Origin: Echria macrotheca | Lineage: Eukaryota > Ascomycota > Sordariomycetes > Sordariales > Schizotheciaceae | DNA: 64,000 nucleotides | Assembly: GCA_030411725.1 (NCBI GenBank) | Contig: MU839834.1 | Span: 186,001 to 250,000, forward strand | Direction: 5' to 3' | Shown: one piece after another, positions 46,317 through 56,524 of the stretch | Layout of the letters: the number at the start of each line of letters is the position of its first letter | How positions within the stretch are numbered: position 1 is the first letter of the stretch | Made by a program: the position numbers and the translations under genes | The notes under the pieces: generated by a model | What the model saw: the letters and a program-made list of their open reading frames with translations, nothing else | What the model was told of the DNA's origin: nothing | The model's database searches: none

Positions 46317-46571
46317 TTACTGATCGTGATATAACAGCCATGGCCTGTAGAACCCGATAACCGACAGTAAATGTGGATTGCCGTAATAGACGAGTACGCG
46401 GTTGACGATGCGGCCGACAGTCTCAATCCTAATGTCGTAGAGGACCATTTCATGCCACTCTTCCTGGTTGTTGCCCCATAAACTCCGGAGAGAGTCGTTG
46501 ACCTCATCGACTATGGCGGGAGCAAATTCGTCGAGCCCCTGAGTCAGCTCGCGCCCAAAACTAGTAGTTCA
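46317..46571 (-). pseudogene. Cytochrome P450 fragment (relic)
   Basis: An open stretch of about 80 codons without a start and ending in a stop reads FGRELTQGLDEFAPAIVDEV, then NNQEEWHEMVLYDIRIETVGRIVNRVLV. This resembles the helix C-E region of fungal P450s of the ent-kaurene-oxidase group (W in the middle, then the RTSNRVFVG-like motif). The conserved continuation VGLPLCR is replaced by VYYGNPH. No I-helix, ExxR or heme-binding cysteine segment follows in any frame that I could see. It is therefore a relic, possibly broken up by the adjacent MITE. Identity rests on motif resemblance only. Confidence 0.5.
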
Positions 46572-46606
46572 TTTACCGTTTAACTTTAATGCTATAAAGC
46601 TATATG

Positions 46607-46889
46607 ACTATCCATCTCTGAATCGCCATCTTGGCAGAATTAGATGGTCCTCTTAGCGACCTTTCTTGCCATTTCTCCCCCGTGGATACGTGCCTGCTTA
46701 GATCCGGCCCCAGCCGCTGCAGAAGATCCGTAACAGCCGACTAATACACTAGAGGCGGATACTAACGGGTCTTATACAGCGGTTAGGGCCGGGTCTAAGA
46801 AGGCGCGTGTCCGCGGGGGAGAAATGGCAACCAAGGTCGCTAAGAGGACCATCCAATTCTACCAAGATGGCGATTCAGGGAAGGATAGT
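46607..46889. mobile_element. Palindromic foldback MITE (283 bp)
   Basis: The left half from ACTATCC and CTGAATCGCCATCTTGG is repeated inverted in the right half, ending CCAAGATGGCGATTCAG and GGATAGT. The outer 70 bp match with few differences (for example GGTCCTCTTAGCGACC in both arms). Similarity continues with more mismatches nearly to the centre at about 46748, so the element is close to a full hairpin. No clear target duplication was found; TA-containing flanks are possible. It lies just beyond the P450 relic, and there is no coding capacity. Confidence 0.8.
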
Positions 46890-47367
46890 TACTGGCTGAT
46901 ACGGCGGCGGCCTCGGACTCGGAATCCGATGGAGAGATCGTGCTACTATCAGCGTCTACCGATCTGATATGATCCCGAGTGATGGAGGCAGTCGGCCATT
47001 GCGGTCGTAGCTCACCGAGTTCACTGCCGTGAGAGCCTTGGTGATAGAATAGGCTTCCAGCATTGTCTTCTGGACGTGAAAACCGACCTCTGGTCACGCT
47101 AAATCAGCGATTAGGAGCAGGAGGATGCCTTATTGTTGAAGAGAACAACAAGAGAATATCTGGACAAGTGACCACACAAAATCTCATCACAAAATAACGA
47201 ATTTTCGGCCCGACGTTCTCGGGCTCCTGCGACTGCCCCACCAATGGCCCGTGCACAGATCGTTATCGCTTATCCCGATAAGCTCTGATTTTCTTTTTGG
47301 TGTTGCGCCCGCGCAAATCACAGCACCTTCTGCAACACCATCCTTGTCTGAGGCCGAAATTCGCACC

Positions 47368-48802
47368 ATGTTGCGACAAATGTGAGAATAACCTCTCTGG
47401 ATGCAATTGGAAGCCTTGAAGTCTCAATCGCTGACCTTTGCTCGTTCACAGCAAACCCCGCACGGCGCGCTCCAAGCGGGCGCTCGAGAAGCGAGCCCCC
47501 AAAGTCGTCGAGAACCCCAAGACGGCCCTGTTCCTCCGCGGGACCACCTGCAGCCAAAAAGTATGTCTTCCTCTTTAGCTGCGTGCGCTCTGGCTCCTCA
47601 TCCTGACCAAAACGCTGTCTAGGTTCAAGATGCCCTGGCCGACCTGTACTCGATGCGACAGACGCACGCGAAGCGCTTCCACAAGAAGAACCCCGTCCAC
47701 CCGTTCGAGGATGCCAGCTCGCTCACCTTCTTCTCGGAGAAGAACGACTGCAGTCTGATCCTGTTTGGGAGCAGCAACAAGAAGCGACCGCACAACATCA
47801 CGTTCTGCCGCACGTTCGACTACAAGATGTTCGACATGCTCGAGTTTTATCTGGATGCGGAGTCGTACCGCAGCATCAGCCAGTTCAAGGGCAAGAAGGT
47901 GCCTGTTGGCACGAAGCCTCTGATGGTCTTTGCTGGCACAGCATTGTACGTATACCTATATGCCCTGCTTAGTCGTCGTATACAGTCCCCCGGCGAGTCG
48001 GTCTGTGCTATTCCTCCCCATCACGTCTACGCTTAGTCGTCGTATACACTCTCCCTCTGCCGGGCCTCGCCGAGCCGGCCTGTGCTATCCCGACTACACA
48101 ACTTACCTACACCTTCCGACTACACGACTTACCGCTACACCTTTCGCTTAGTCGTCGTATAGCTTTTTGATACACATCCCACAACCTTGACCAACCAAAG
48201 CTGCTTGCTCTACACCAACCCTTGGAAGCCCCCGCTAACCCCATCACAGTGAGAGCACAGTCCCCAATGAGTTCACAACGGCCAAATCAATGCTTATCGA
48301 CTTCTTCCGAGGCGAGACCTCTGACAAGATCGACGTCGAGGGCCTACAGTACGTCGTCGTCGTGAGCGCCGACGAGCCGACCTCTTCAACGACGACAGCA
48401 GACGACCCGTCGTCCAAGCCCGTCTTGCATCTACGCACCTACCTGATCCGCACCAAGCGCTCCGGCCAGCGCCTCCCGCGCGTCGAGCTCGAGGAGCACG
48501 GCCCGCGCATGGACTTTCGTCTCGGCCGTGTGCAGCAACCCGACGAGGCGGTGCTCAAGGAGGCGATGCGCAAGGCCAAGACTTCGGAGGAGCGCACCAA
48601 GAAGAATATTTCCACGGATATCATGGGCGACAAGCTTGGGCGGATCCATACCGGCAAGGTTGATTTGAGCACCCTGCAGACGAGGAAGATGAAGGGACTC
48701 AAGAGGGAGAGGGATCCGCATCTGCTCGAGGATGATGATTCGGATGAGGGGGGAGATTTAGTCGAGGAGGAGGTTCAGGTGAAGCGAAAGAGGAAGAATT
48801 GA
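47368..48802 (+). CDS. RPF2: Ribosome biogenesis factor RPF2 (Brix domain)
   Basis: Four exons, 47368-47381, 47452-47560, 47623-47945 and 48250-48802, give 332 aa with matching phases. RPF2 works with RRS1 in the nucleolus to load the 5S RNP on pre-60S particles. Family hallmarks are the start MLRQIKPRTARSKRALEKR, VVENPKTALFLRGTTCS, HPFEDASSLTFFSEKNDCSL, KKRPHNITFCRTFDYK, DFFRGE, DVEGLQYVV, LIRTKRSGQRLPRVELEE and ERTKKNISTDIMGDKLGRIH. These run through a Brix domain of about residues 28-235 to a Lys/Arg-rich tail. Exon 1 codes only four residues plus a split codon, so the start depends on the 70-nt first intron. Intron 3 is long (304 nt) and repeat-bearing. Confidence 0.93.
47967..48161 (+). 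repeat. Repeated GCTTAGTCGTCGTATA motif in RPF2 intron 3
   Basis: The 16-mer GCTTAGTCGTCGTATA occurs exactly at 47967-47982, 48031-48046 and 48146-48161. The first two copies are each followed by related sequence (GAGTCGGTCTGTGCTATTCC and GAGCCGGCCTGTGCTATCCC), so the intron appears to have grown by local duplication. Confidence 0.9.
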
Positions 48803-49805
48803 GTCTCTTCTCTTTTTTTATCTTGTCACAATTTTGGTCCTGTCAAAAGCATATCGGCTCGTTCTGGCGTCATGGGTTATTAGGAGAAATTTGCATTTCA
48901 GAACGGGCGGATGGGAAAAACTTAAATACCTCGGTAGCTGCGGAGTAATTAATGGAATGATTACTACGTTTATACCTGCAGTTCTTTCGCCTAATTTACT
49001 GTCATGGTAAGTTAGGTAGTCTGAATACCTACCTAGGTGGGTAGGTACCCCCTCTTCTTCGTACCTAACGTACCTATTCCGTAGTGAGTGAGTACCTATA
49101 GGTGGGTGGTCGAATAAGTAAGCCCCTGACTAGAGCTAATTTTACGTTTAACCCTCTGCCAAACTCGAGTGATGAACCGGCCTCTGAAACGTAAAGAAAT
49201 GTTACCGAGCGGTTGTTTCTCTGACAGTTACGGAGCGGCTCCACGCACCACGTCTGAGTAAGATATTCGATCAAGAGAGGACAAACAAAACTAACTTTTG
49301 ATCGGATGGGGTATTTCATGCTCCACGCCTCCTCCAGGCAGTGTGCCTATATATATAGATATATAATGGAACATCCCTAATCATCAATCCCCATTCCCCA
49401 TCCCCAGTCCCAGTCCCATATATACTTTGTATATGTCCTCCACCTTGCACCTATATTATATACTCCCGAGAGACGATGTTTGTTCCGAATAGCCATTACA
49501 CCCATGGTGTTTGATTTGTTCCCCTCTCTCATATACATGCACTTGCCCCCCTCCCGCCCCATGTCGTTCCCTCGTAGGGTGGGAGGTAGGTAAGGTGTGT
49601 CAGCTTTGTCGACCAATCGAATAAGACTCTTCAGTCGGTATGTAACTTGGTATGAAGGATTACCGGACCTGATGTGTCAAGTCCCAAGCGTACTTGTCCC
49701 GCCTTTCCCGTTCCGGATCCAATGTATATAAACACTCCCCTGAGCCCTAGAGCTGACGGCGCGCGGCGTCTCCATCGGTAAAATTATCTTCTTCTTTGTC
49801 CACAG
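48803..49805. other. Convergent 3' intergenic region
   Basis: This lies between the stops of RPF2 and the Zn2Cys6 regulator. It has several TAGGTAGGTACC-like words near 49013-49105 and a TATATATAGATATATA stretch near 49350. No gene is seen. Confidence 0.55.
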
Positions 49806-51381
49806 CTACATCATCTGCGTAGCCAACTCCGGCACCTCGGGCACGCTATGCACCGGGCTAACCATCTGACTGAGCAGCTCAATATGGCGCACATAACTAT
49901 TACTCTCGCCCTGCCGCTCGAGCGCCTCTTCTTCGGCATACCAATCAGCGCCCCACACGTCCGCAGGAATCGGCTCCCCCCGCTCGGCGCCCTCGTGCTC
50001 GTACAGCGCGATGCGCATCGCCCACTCCAGATGCGGCCACCAGTCGCGGTAGGCATCCGGGCCGAAAAAGTCGGAATTAAAGAGCGAGACGACGCCCAAC
50101 ACCTCGCGGCGGGCCATGCCCTGCAACCACCAGATGGCGTCCATGGATTTGAGCAGGGCAAAGAAGCAGGCGAGTATGGCGAGGGCGCGCGGTCGGCGCT
50201 CTTCGAGCAGCTCGATGAACCGGCGGGATACGGTTGCGGGGAAGGCTAGGGGCGCTCCCTTGTGGGGGATCTTGTGGGCCCAGTTGAGCACGGCGACGGC
50301 GTGTTGGTAGGCCTGGCGGGTGGACGTGATGAGCTCGTCCGCTACTGGTGTAGGTGGCGGTGGTGACGAGTTTCCGCCGGACCTAGAAGGTGGTGGGTGG
50401 GCCATGGCTGCGAGCTCATCATCTAAACCGTCGAGGAGATGACCAAAAAAGGTATTGGGGCCGCTGGTGAAGTCGAGCTGTAGCACAACCTGCGAGTCGA
50501 TGACCTGTCGCACGACGGGGCTGGCGCGGAGATACTGCCACGAGGCGGCGATGATGGCTTTGACACCTTGGAACGAGTGGAACCAGGAGAAGGGGATGGC
50601 GTAGCAGCCTGCCGTGTGGCCGCGTTCTCTCCCCTGGAGGCCGTCTGTGTTGCCTGCAGTGCTGAGACTCAACTCGTCCTTCATGAACACGCGCGTGGCG
50701 GTGGACTGGAACGCGATCAGGGCGGCTGTCAGGAACAAAGTCTCGGCGTTGGTGTTGTCGATGCCCCGCGTGAGCGTCGCGCTGTACTCGGCAAGGGATG
50801 CGGCCATGTAGGCGTGGGATGCGCGGATCAGCTCCCTGTCGTTGGGCGTCATGCTGCGCAGATGAAGGGCTGCGACGGCGAGGATGGCGTCGGCAAGGTG
50901 CTGGGAGCCGGCGAAGGCGAGGTTGGGCACCGTGATCTTCCATATGTCCTCGGTCACGGGCGCGGTGAAGGTGAATGTCTTGCATGTCATGACGGTGTAG
51001 TGGTGCATCAGCTTGAGCTCGAGCAGGCGCTGACCGGCGGGCGTGGCCGAGGACAGCGTTGGCGTTGCGGGGGCCCGGGTCAAGGGGGTGGCGGCCCGGG
51101 CCGAAGCGTGGTTGACGGGAGACCGGAAGTCGACCGAGCTGCCGGGTGTGCCGGGCGACGCAGCGGAGGTCTGCAGCTCGGCGAGCACCTCGGGGTGTTC
51201 AAAGTCGCATGCGACACCATGTTTCGTGCAGTTGGAGCAGCGCGGGTGAATCTCGTCGCACTGTGGAGGAATGGCTGTCAGCAATGCCGGCTGCAAGAGG
51301 AGACTTGCGCACCTTGATCTTCCGGACCTTGCATCGGCGACACCCGGCTCGTGATTTCTTGTGGGAGCGCCGGGGCGGCAT
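49806..51381 (-). CDS. Zn2Cys6 (C6 zinc cluster) transcription factor
   Basis: Exons 51381-51313 and 51260-49806 join across a 52-nt intron to 507 aa. The DNA-binding cluster is C14-x2-C17-x6-C24-x6-C31-x2-C34-x6-C41. It is preceded by the basic MPPRRSHKKSRAGCRRC, and the intron falls between K23 and C24. The spacing and RSHKKSRxGCRRC entry resemble the fungal group that includes sterol regulators of the Upc2 type, but target genes cannot be deduced. After a Ser/Pro/Ala linker the regulatory part starts near residue 100 (LLELKLMHHYTVMTCKTF) and holds helices such as LADAILAVAALHLRSM and AETLFLTAALIAFQST. Divergent placement with cystathionine gamma-lyase does not prove regulation. Confidence 0.9.
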
Positions 51382-53139
51382 GGTGCGTCGGTCGGCGTCG
51401 TGACCGGTCGGTCGTCGTTAGCTGCGGGCAAGGGGCGGGCTTCGCTGGCTCGGGCCGTGTGCGGACAGGCCCGTGGCTTCCATAGTATGCGCCGGCACGC
51501 TGCAATCCGTCAACAGTTCTCGGGGTGCAGTCGGATCGAGGTCGGCGCCGCGGTGGTGAGGGAGGCGGTCAGCATTCGGTGGTGGACCGGGACGCGCATG
51601 CAATTGGCAACTGCCACCTCCTGTTTTCCATCGTCGGAATCCCAGAGTTGCCCGTCCGGCTGTCCGTCCTGTGAGCCAATGGGACGGGTGGTTGCCTCCA
51701 GGTGGGGTCCCTCGGCAGGGGCCTATCCGCACAGTGGAGACCGGCTTGTTGTTCCTGGGGAAGATGCAAGTCAGACGGCACATCTGAAGCCTTTCCAGAT
51801 GTGCGCGTGGTCTCTGACGACAGAGATTCACCTTGTCACCTCGAGTCACAGGCCCATTTTGGTCGCGATAACTAGTATGTGTAGGGCCGGTTACCCGATT
51901 GCGGGGAACAACAGCCGCTAGCCAAGGTAAAAGTACCTATCCGGGATCTGCTTGCGACAACGGCGACGGGACGGTTGTCCATCTCCTCTCAACACAATGT
52001 TACATCAAAGCAATCCGGCGACTTACAGTACATTCCAATGCGGAGATAAGCACCTCCATGATAGTTACACAACCCCAGATCTTCTTTTGGTCCCTCCATG
52101 TATGGCAACCCCGCGTGAAGTCAAGCGATATCCACTTGCAACATCAAACCAGTGCCAACTTCCAAGATGCTAAGGACGCCGTTCTCAAGATATGCCTGGT
52201 ATATCCGTAACACCCTCACAGCGGAATCTGCCCGCTTCGCTGAGCGCAGTCTCGGCGGCGGGCGGCCAAAGTCTTCAGACGTCAGATTCGGTCCGTACGG
52301 CAGCCTCGGCTGAGAATTTGGCCTTCCGCATTCGGCTTTCTCGGATCCGATGCTGGATGGCCGAGACCAGACCAGATCCCTACGTCACCGTGGGTGTATA
52401 TGAGCGTTCCAACTCAACGAATTGATCATCAGTTGTTGATGTACTAAACTGTGTGTTGGCGCCCTTTCAGTCGCCGATATCCGGACTTCAACAGTCATCT
52501 GCCGTGCCACCCATCATCCGTGCCATGGCGTGTCAGTCGTTTCCCCTCGTCCCATGCAGGTAGCGACCCCATTCTTTGTCGCAGCGCGGAAGGAGACGGT
52601 GTGCCGTCGGTCGAGCTCGTCCAGTTGCATCTCACGGCGGGAGGCAATTGTACCGTAGAGCGAAGCGCCCTGCAGCCGATTGATTCCGTCGATTCCACAC
52701 ATCCGACGCTGTTTTCTGTCCTGCTGAGCAATCATCGGCGCCGCACGGTCACGGGCTCGTGGGCCGACGAACTTCTTAATAATTCGAGTCGCGCTAGGCG
52801 GAGTGCCCGAAAGATTTTTTTTTTCTTTCTAGAACGAGTCGGCTTCGAACCTATTTAAAACCGGCAAGCGGGACCGCTAGAAGCTGAGGGGAGATTGCGC
52901 CATTCTCGGTTGGAATCTCGAAACCCACCCAAAGCAAGAAAAAAAATAAAAGAGGGAGGGAAAAGGGACCCAGCCGAACCCCACCACAAGCAACGACTTT
53001 CGCATCTTTAAAAGACCCCCACGCTTCACGCAAGACATTTGCGAAAAAGGAAATCTCGAGAAAAACGTGCCAGATCTCGATCGCAGCGAACCAATCCCTC
53101 GCGACGACCCAGCGATCCGGAACAGCTGCCGCCGCCGCC
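51382..53139. other. Divergent promoter region of the C6 regulator and cystathionine gamma-lyase
   Basis: The 1.76 kb contain no supported gene. A TATTTAAAA element lies at about 52852-52860, some 280 nt before the lyase ATG, in a purine/poly-A-rich leader (52920-53060). Confidence 0.5.
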
Positions 53140-54405
53140 ATGACGGCTCACAACGACCACCCCATCACGACGCCCCCGCGGGCTCCGTCGCCGGTGCACG
53201 GCTTCGGCACGCTGGCGGTGCATGCGGGGTCACCGCACGACCCCGCCACGGGCGCCGTGATCGAGGCCATCTCGCTGTCGACCACGTTCGAGCAGACGGC
53301 CGTGGGGCGGCCGGTGGGCGAGTTCGAGTACAGCCGGAGCAGCAACCCGAACCGGGCCAACTTCGAGAAGATGGTGGCGGCCCTGGAGCACGCCAAGCAC
53401 GCGCTCGCCTTCTCGTCGGGTAGTGCCACGACGGCCAACATCCTGCAGTCGCTGGCCGCCGGCTCGCACGTCATTTCCGTCTCGGACGTCTACGGCGGCA
53501 CCCACCGCTACTTTACCCAGGTTGCCAAGGCCCACGGCGTGCGGGTCACGTTCACTCCGGAAATCGAGGTCGACATCCGCGAGCATATCACAGAAGCGAC
53601 CAAGCTGGTCTGGATCGAGACGCCGAGCAACCCGACGCTGCGGCTCGTCGATATCCGCGCCGTCGCCACGGCCGCCCACGAGCACGGCATCCTGGTCGTG
53701 GTCGACAACACGTTCCTCAGCCCGTATGTCCAGAACCCGCTCGACCACGGCGCCGACATCGTCGTGCACAGCGTGACCAAGTACATCAACGGCCACAGCG
53801 ATGTGGTCATGGGCGTCGCCGCCTTCAACAGCGACGACCTGCTTAAGCGTCTGTCGTTTCTGCAGAACGCCATCGGCGCCATCCCCTCGGCCTTCGACTC
53901 GTGGCTCGCCCATCGCGGCGCTAAGACGCTGCACCTGCGCGCGCGAGAGGCGACGGTCAACGCGACGGCCGTGGCACAAACGCTCGAGGCGAGTCCCCAT
54001 GTTATTGCCGTCAACTACCCGGGCCTCGACTCGCACCCGCATCGTGCTATTGCGCTGAAGCAGCACCGCAACGGCATGGGCGGCGGCATGCTCTCGTTCC
54101 GTATTCGTGGTGGGCATGCGGCGGCCGAGCGCTTCTGCCAGCTCACCAAGATTTTTACTCTTGCAGAGTCGCTGGGTGGTGTTGAGTCGCTGGTCGAGGT
54201 GCCGAGCAGCATGACGCACGCTGGTATTCCCAAGGACCAGCGCGAGGCGGTCGGTGTGTTTGATGATCTTGTGCGGATCAGCTGCGGTGTGGAGGATGCC
54301 GAGGATCTCAAGGCCGACGTGTTGCAGGCGCTGGAGCGGGCCGTGAGCGAGACGGCGAAGTTTGGAAATGGCGTCAATGGGACGAATGGGACGAATGGGG
54401 CATAG
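53140..54405 (+). CDS. CYS3: Cystathionine gamma-lyase
   Basis: This is a single-exon gene of 421 aa and a PLP enzyme of the Cys/Met metabolism family. It cleaves cystathionine to cysteine, 2-oxobutyrate and ammonia in transsulfuration. Visible motifs are HGFGTLAVHAGSPHDPATGAV near the start, EYSRSSNPNR (phosphate/PLP contact), FSSGSATTANILQSL, VSDVYGGTHRYF, VWIETPSNPTL and VVDNTFLSPYVQNPL. The PLP lysine is K214 in HSVTKYINGHSD. The C-terminal SLGGVESLVEVPSSMTHAGIP and RISCGVED blocks follow. The length fits yeast Cys3 with a short N-terminal extension and an Asn/Gly-rich tail. Cystathionine beta-lyase or gamma-synthase are alternatives within the same fold; the motifs around YSRSSNP and SMTHAGIP favour gamma-lyase. 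Confidence 0.9.
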   Translation: MTAHNDHPITTPPRAPSPVHGFGTLAVHAGSPHDPATGAVIEAISLSTTFEQTAVGRPVGEFEYSRSSNPNRANFEKMVAALEHAKHALAFSSGSATTANILQSLAAGSHVISVSDVYGGTHRYFTQVAKAHGVRVTFTPEIEVDIREHITEATKLVWIETPSNPTLRLVDIRAVATAAHEHGILVVVDNTFLSPYVQNPLDHGADIVVHSVTKYINGHSDVVMGVAAFNSDDLLKRLSFLQNAIGAIPSAFDSWLAHRGAKTLHLRAREATVNATAVAQTLEASPHVIAVNYPGLDSHPHRAIALKQHRNGMGGGMLSFRIRGGHAAAERFCQLTKIFTLAESLGGVESLVEVPSSMTHAGIPKDQREAVGVFDDLVRISCGVEDAEDLKADVLQALERAVSETAKFGNGVNGTNGTNGA

Positions 54406-56524
54406 ATTTGGGTATGGAGTTATGGTATGTCTTTCTCAAGGGAACGTATTGTGGGGGATAGACGGAAGGCGTTCAAGTCATGTTTTTGAAGGATCCTGCT
54501 GGGTCAGCTCTGGTGGTGAAGGGTACCTCTGCAACTTTGGACTCGGTACCTAGCGACATTTCATTTTACATTGGCATAGCTACTGAGCGTAGAGCAAAGA
54601 CACGAGACTAGAAGCGTACGTGTATCAAGTGTTGTGTCTGGAATGCTTGCGAACCGACAATGAGTACTGATACATGTCGCGGGAACATAACCGGCTCGAG
54701 TCCAGCCATCGCTCCAAGTTATTTGGGTGCCGTCCTGGTTCAATGTACGGTCGCTTCTCTCATCTGGTACTACGAATAAAGAGCAGTGCCGTCCTAGGTA
54801 CCCAACTTTATCACCTCCACGATCCCATGCGCTTACGACCACGAAACTCACTGACATTCTCCCCCAGAAAGCTCAAGCACAGACGAAGAGCAAATTTACT
54901 CGCCATGGTTAACATTCCATTCATCCTAGATGGCTTAGACTGTGCACACTTGGTCCTTGGTTCCCAATGCTGCCATTAGGAACGTTAAACGAAAGTTAAA
55001 TTTAAGACGAGACACCTACCTATCTGCTCGCACCGGTACATACTATGTAAAACCGTAGGTATGGAGAAATCCAATAGGTAGTCCAACGCGGGATCCCAGA
55101 CCACCTCCCAAACCATTCGCGCCCCCGTACCTACACCACCGGTCAAACAACACCAGACAGACCCCAAGATATCGTGATTACCAACTCTCTCTCCCGTGTA
55201 TATAGCCCAATTAAGACCTCATTCTCTCTCTGTCTCTCTCTCTCCTCAATCTCCCCTCTTCTTCTCTTCTCTCATTCCTCGGTAGAGCCTACACCTCCCT
55301 CCCTCCCCCTTGACCACCCAATGGGTAGGAGGTACCTGAGACCTAGGTAAGGTAGGGAATAGGCCAAGCAGCCCATCCATCCATCCTTCCTTCCATCCAT
55401 CCATGAGCCAAATCGAACACACCTTTTCCCCTGCCCGACCTTCCCAACCTTGCCAACAGCCCTAAGGTAGGCAATACCCCTAAATCTATAGTACATCCCC
55501 TTGATCTCAACTTCCTTCCAAAAAAAAAAAAAAAAAAAGAACAAGCCATCACCCAGATTCCCGCCCGGAAATATATTCCCCCAAGCAAGCAACAATACAA
55601 CCGGCCTTCCCGGCCAAAATCCCCCGAAAGAATGCTGACCTGTCATTAAGCGCCCCACTTTCCTAATCCGGAAGGACAGCCCACTTACACACTTACACCG
55701 TCCGTCCTCTGTCCCCAAACATACACAGAGGTACAATACAATACGTACGGAAAACACATCCATCCCAAGCTCATAGTCACGGCCCTGGCGGGTCGTGCTG
55801 CCATATAACCACAGTCGGGGTTCTAAAGTGCTGACCTTGGGATTCTGGCAATCCTTTGCGGGTTTGCTCAACTGGGTGTGGTCCTGCGACCCAGCCGTCA
55901 CACTCATTTGCATTCTGATCAAAAAACACCATCCCAAAACTCTCCAATTCATCAGCCTATGATACAAGAAGACTATGATACACATAATAATCAGAGAGAG
56001 AGAGAGGTATATATAGTCAAGTCAGACTTTTTGATCGACGCTTGTTGGGGGTATGTAAAATGGAAATCCTCCTCTCTCTCTCTTTCCGTTCACCACCACC
56101 CACTAAACACCCACTCCACTCCCCATCTACCGCTCAACTTGAAAAAGAGAAGAAAAAAATAATAATCATAATGGTTTGCTCGTAAATCCATCCCTCACCC
56201 TTAAAAAGCCCGCCCGCCCTCCATAAAAACGCCACGAATGCGTCCAAAATCATCAACGACATATGTGTGTGTTGTGTGTTGTGTATAAACCCGTTTTGTT
56301 GCAGACGAAAAGAGAGAAAAAAAAAGGCCGAGTCACCCGTGCAAATGCTCGCTCGCCAAAGCAGCCGATTAGATTATCGCTCGAGATATTTCGCTGAGAA
56401 AAAGTTGCTCCTGATGACGGGAAAAAAAAGTCTATGCCATCCCAATATCGAAAGTTTCTCTCGCCAACGCCATGCATTTTTGGAATCCATATGATAAATG
56501 TGTTGATGAAATGTTGGTCGCTCA
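54406..56524. other. Convergent 3' intergenic region with simple repeats
   Basis: This lies between the lyase and DUF1765 stops. It contains (CATC)n/(CTTC)n at 55373-55404, a run of 19 A residues at 55520-55538, and TC tracts near 55214-55275 and 56072-56088. A long minus-strand frame at 55272-55985 is produced by this low-complexity sequence and is not accepted. Confidence 0.55.
55520..55538. repeat. Poly(A) tract of 19
   Basis: An uninterrupted A19 run lies on the plus strand in intergenic DNA. No retroelement body or target duplication was seen next to it. Confidence 0.9.

Noticed and set aside
50568..51317. Plus-strand open frame of 249 codons
   Set aside because: Antisense to the C6 transcription factor.
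53230..54219. Minus-strand open frame of 329 codons
   Set aside because: It is antisense to the cystathionine gamma-lyase gene; GC-rich codon use of the real gene leaves the opposite strand open. Arg/Gly/Asp-rich with no domain.
55272..55985. Minus-strand open frame of 237 codons with a poly-Phe run
   Set aside because: Produced by the A19 tract and simple repeats; no homology recognised.
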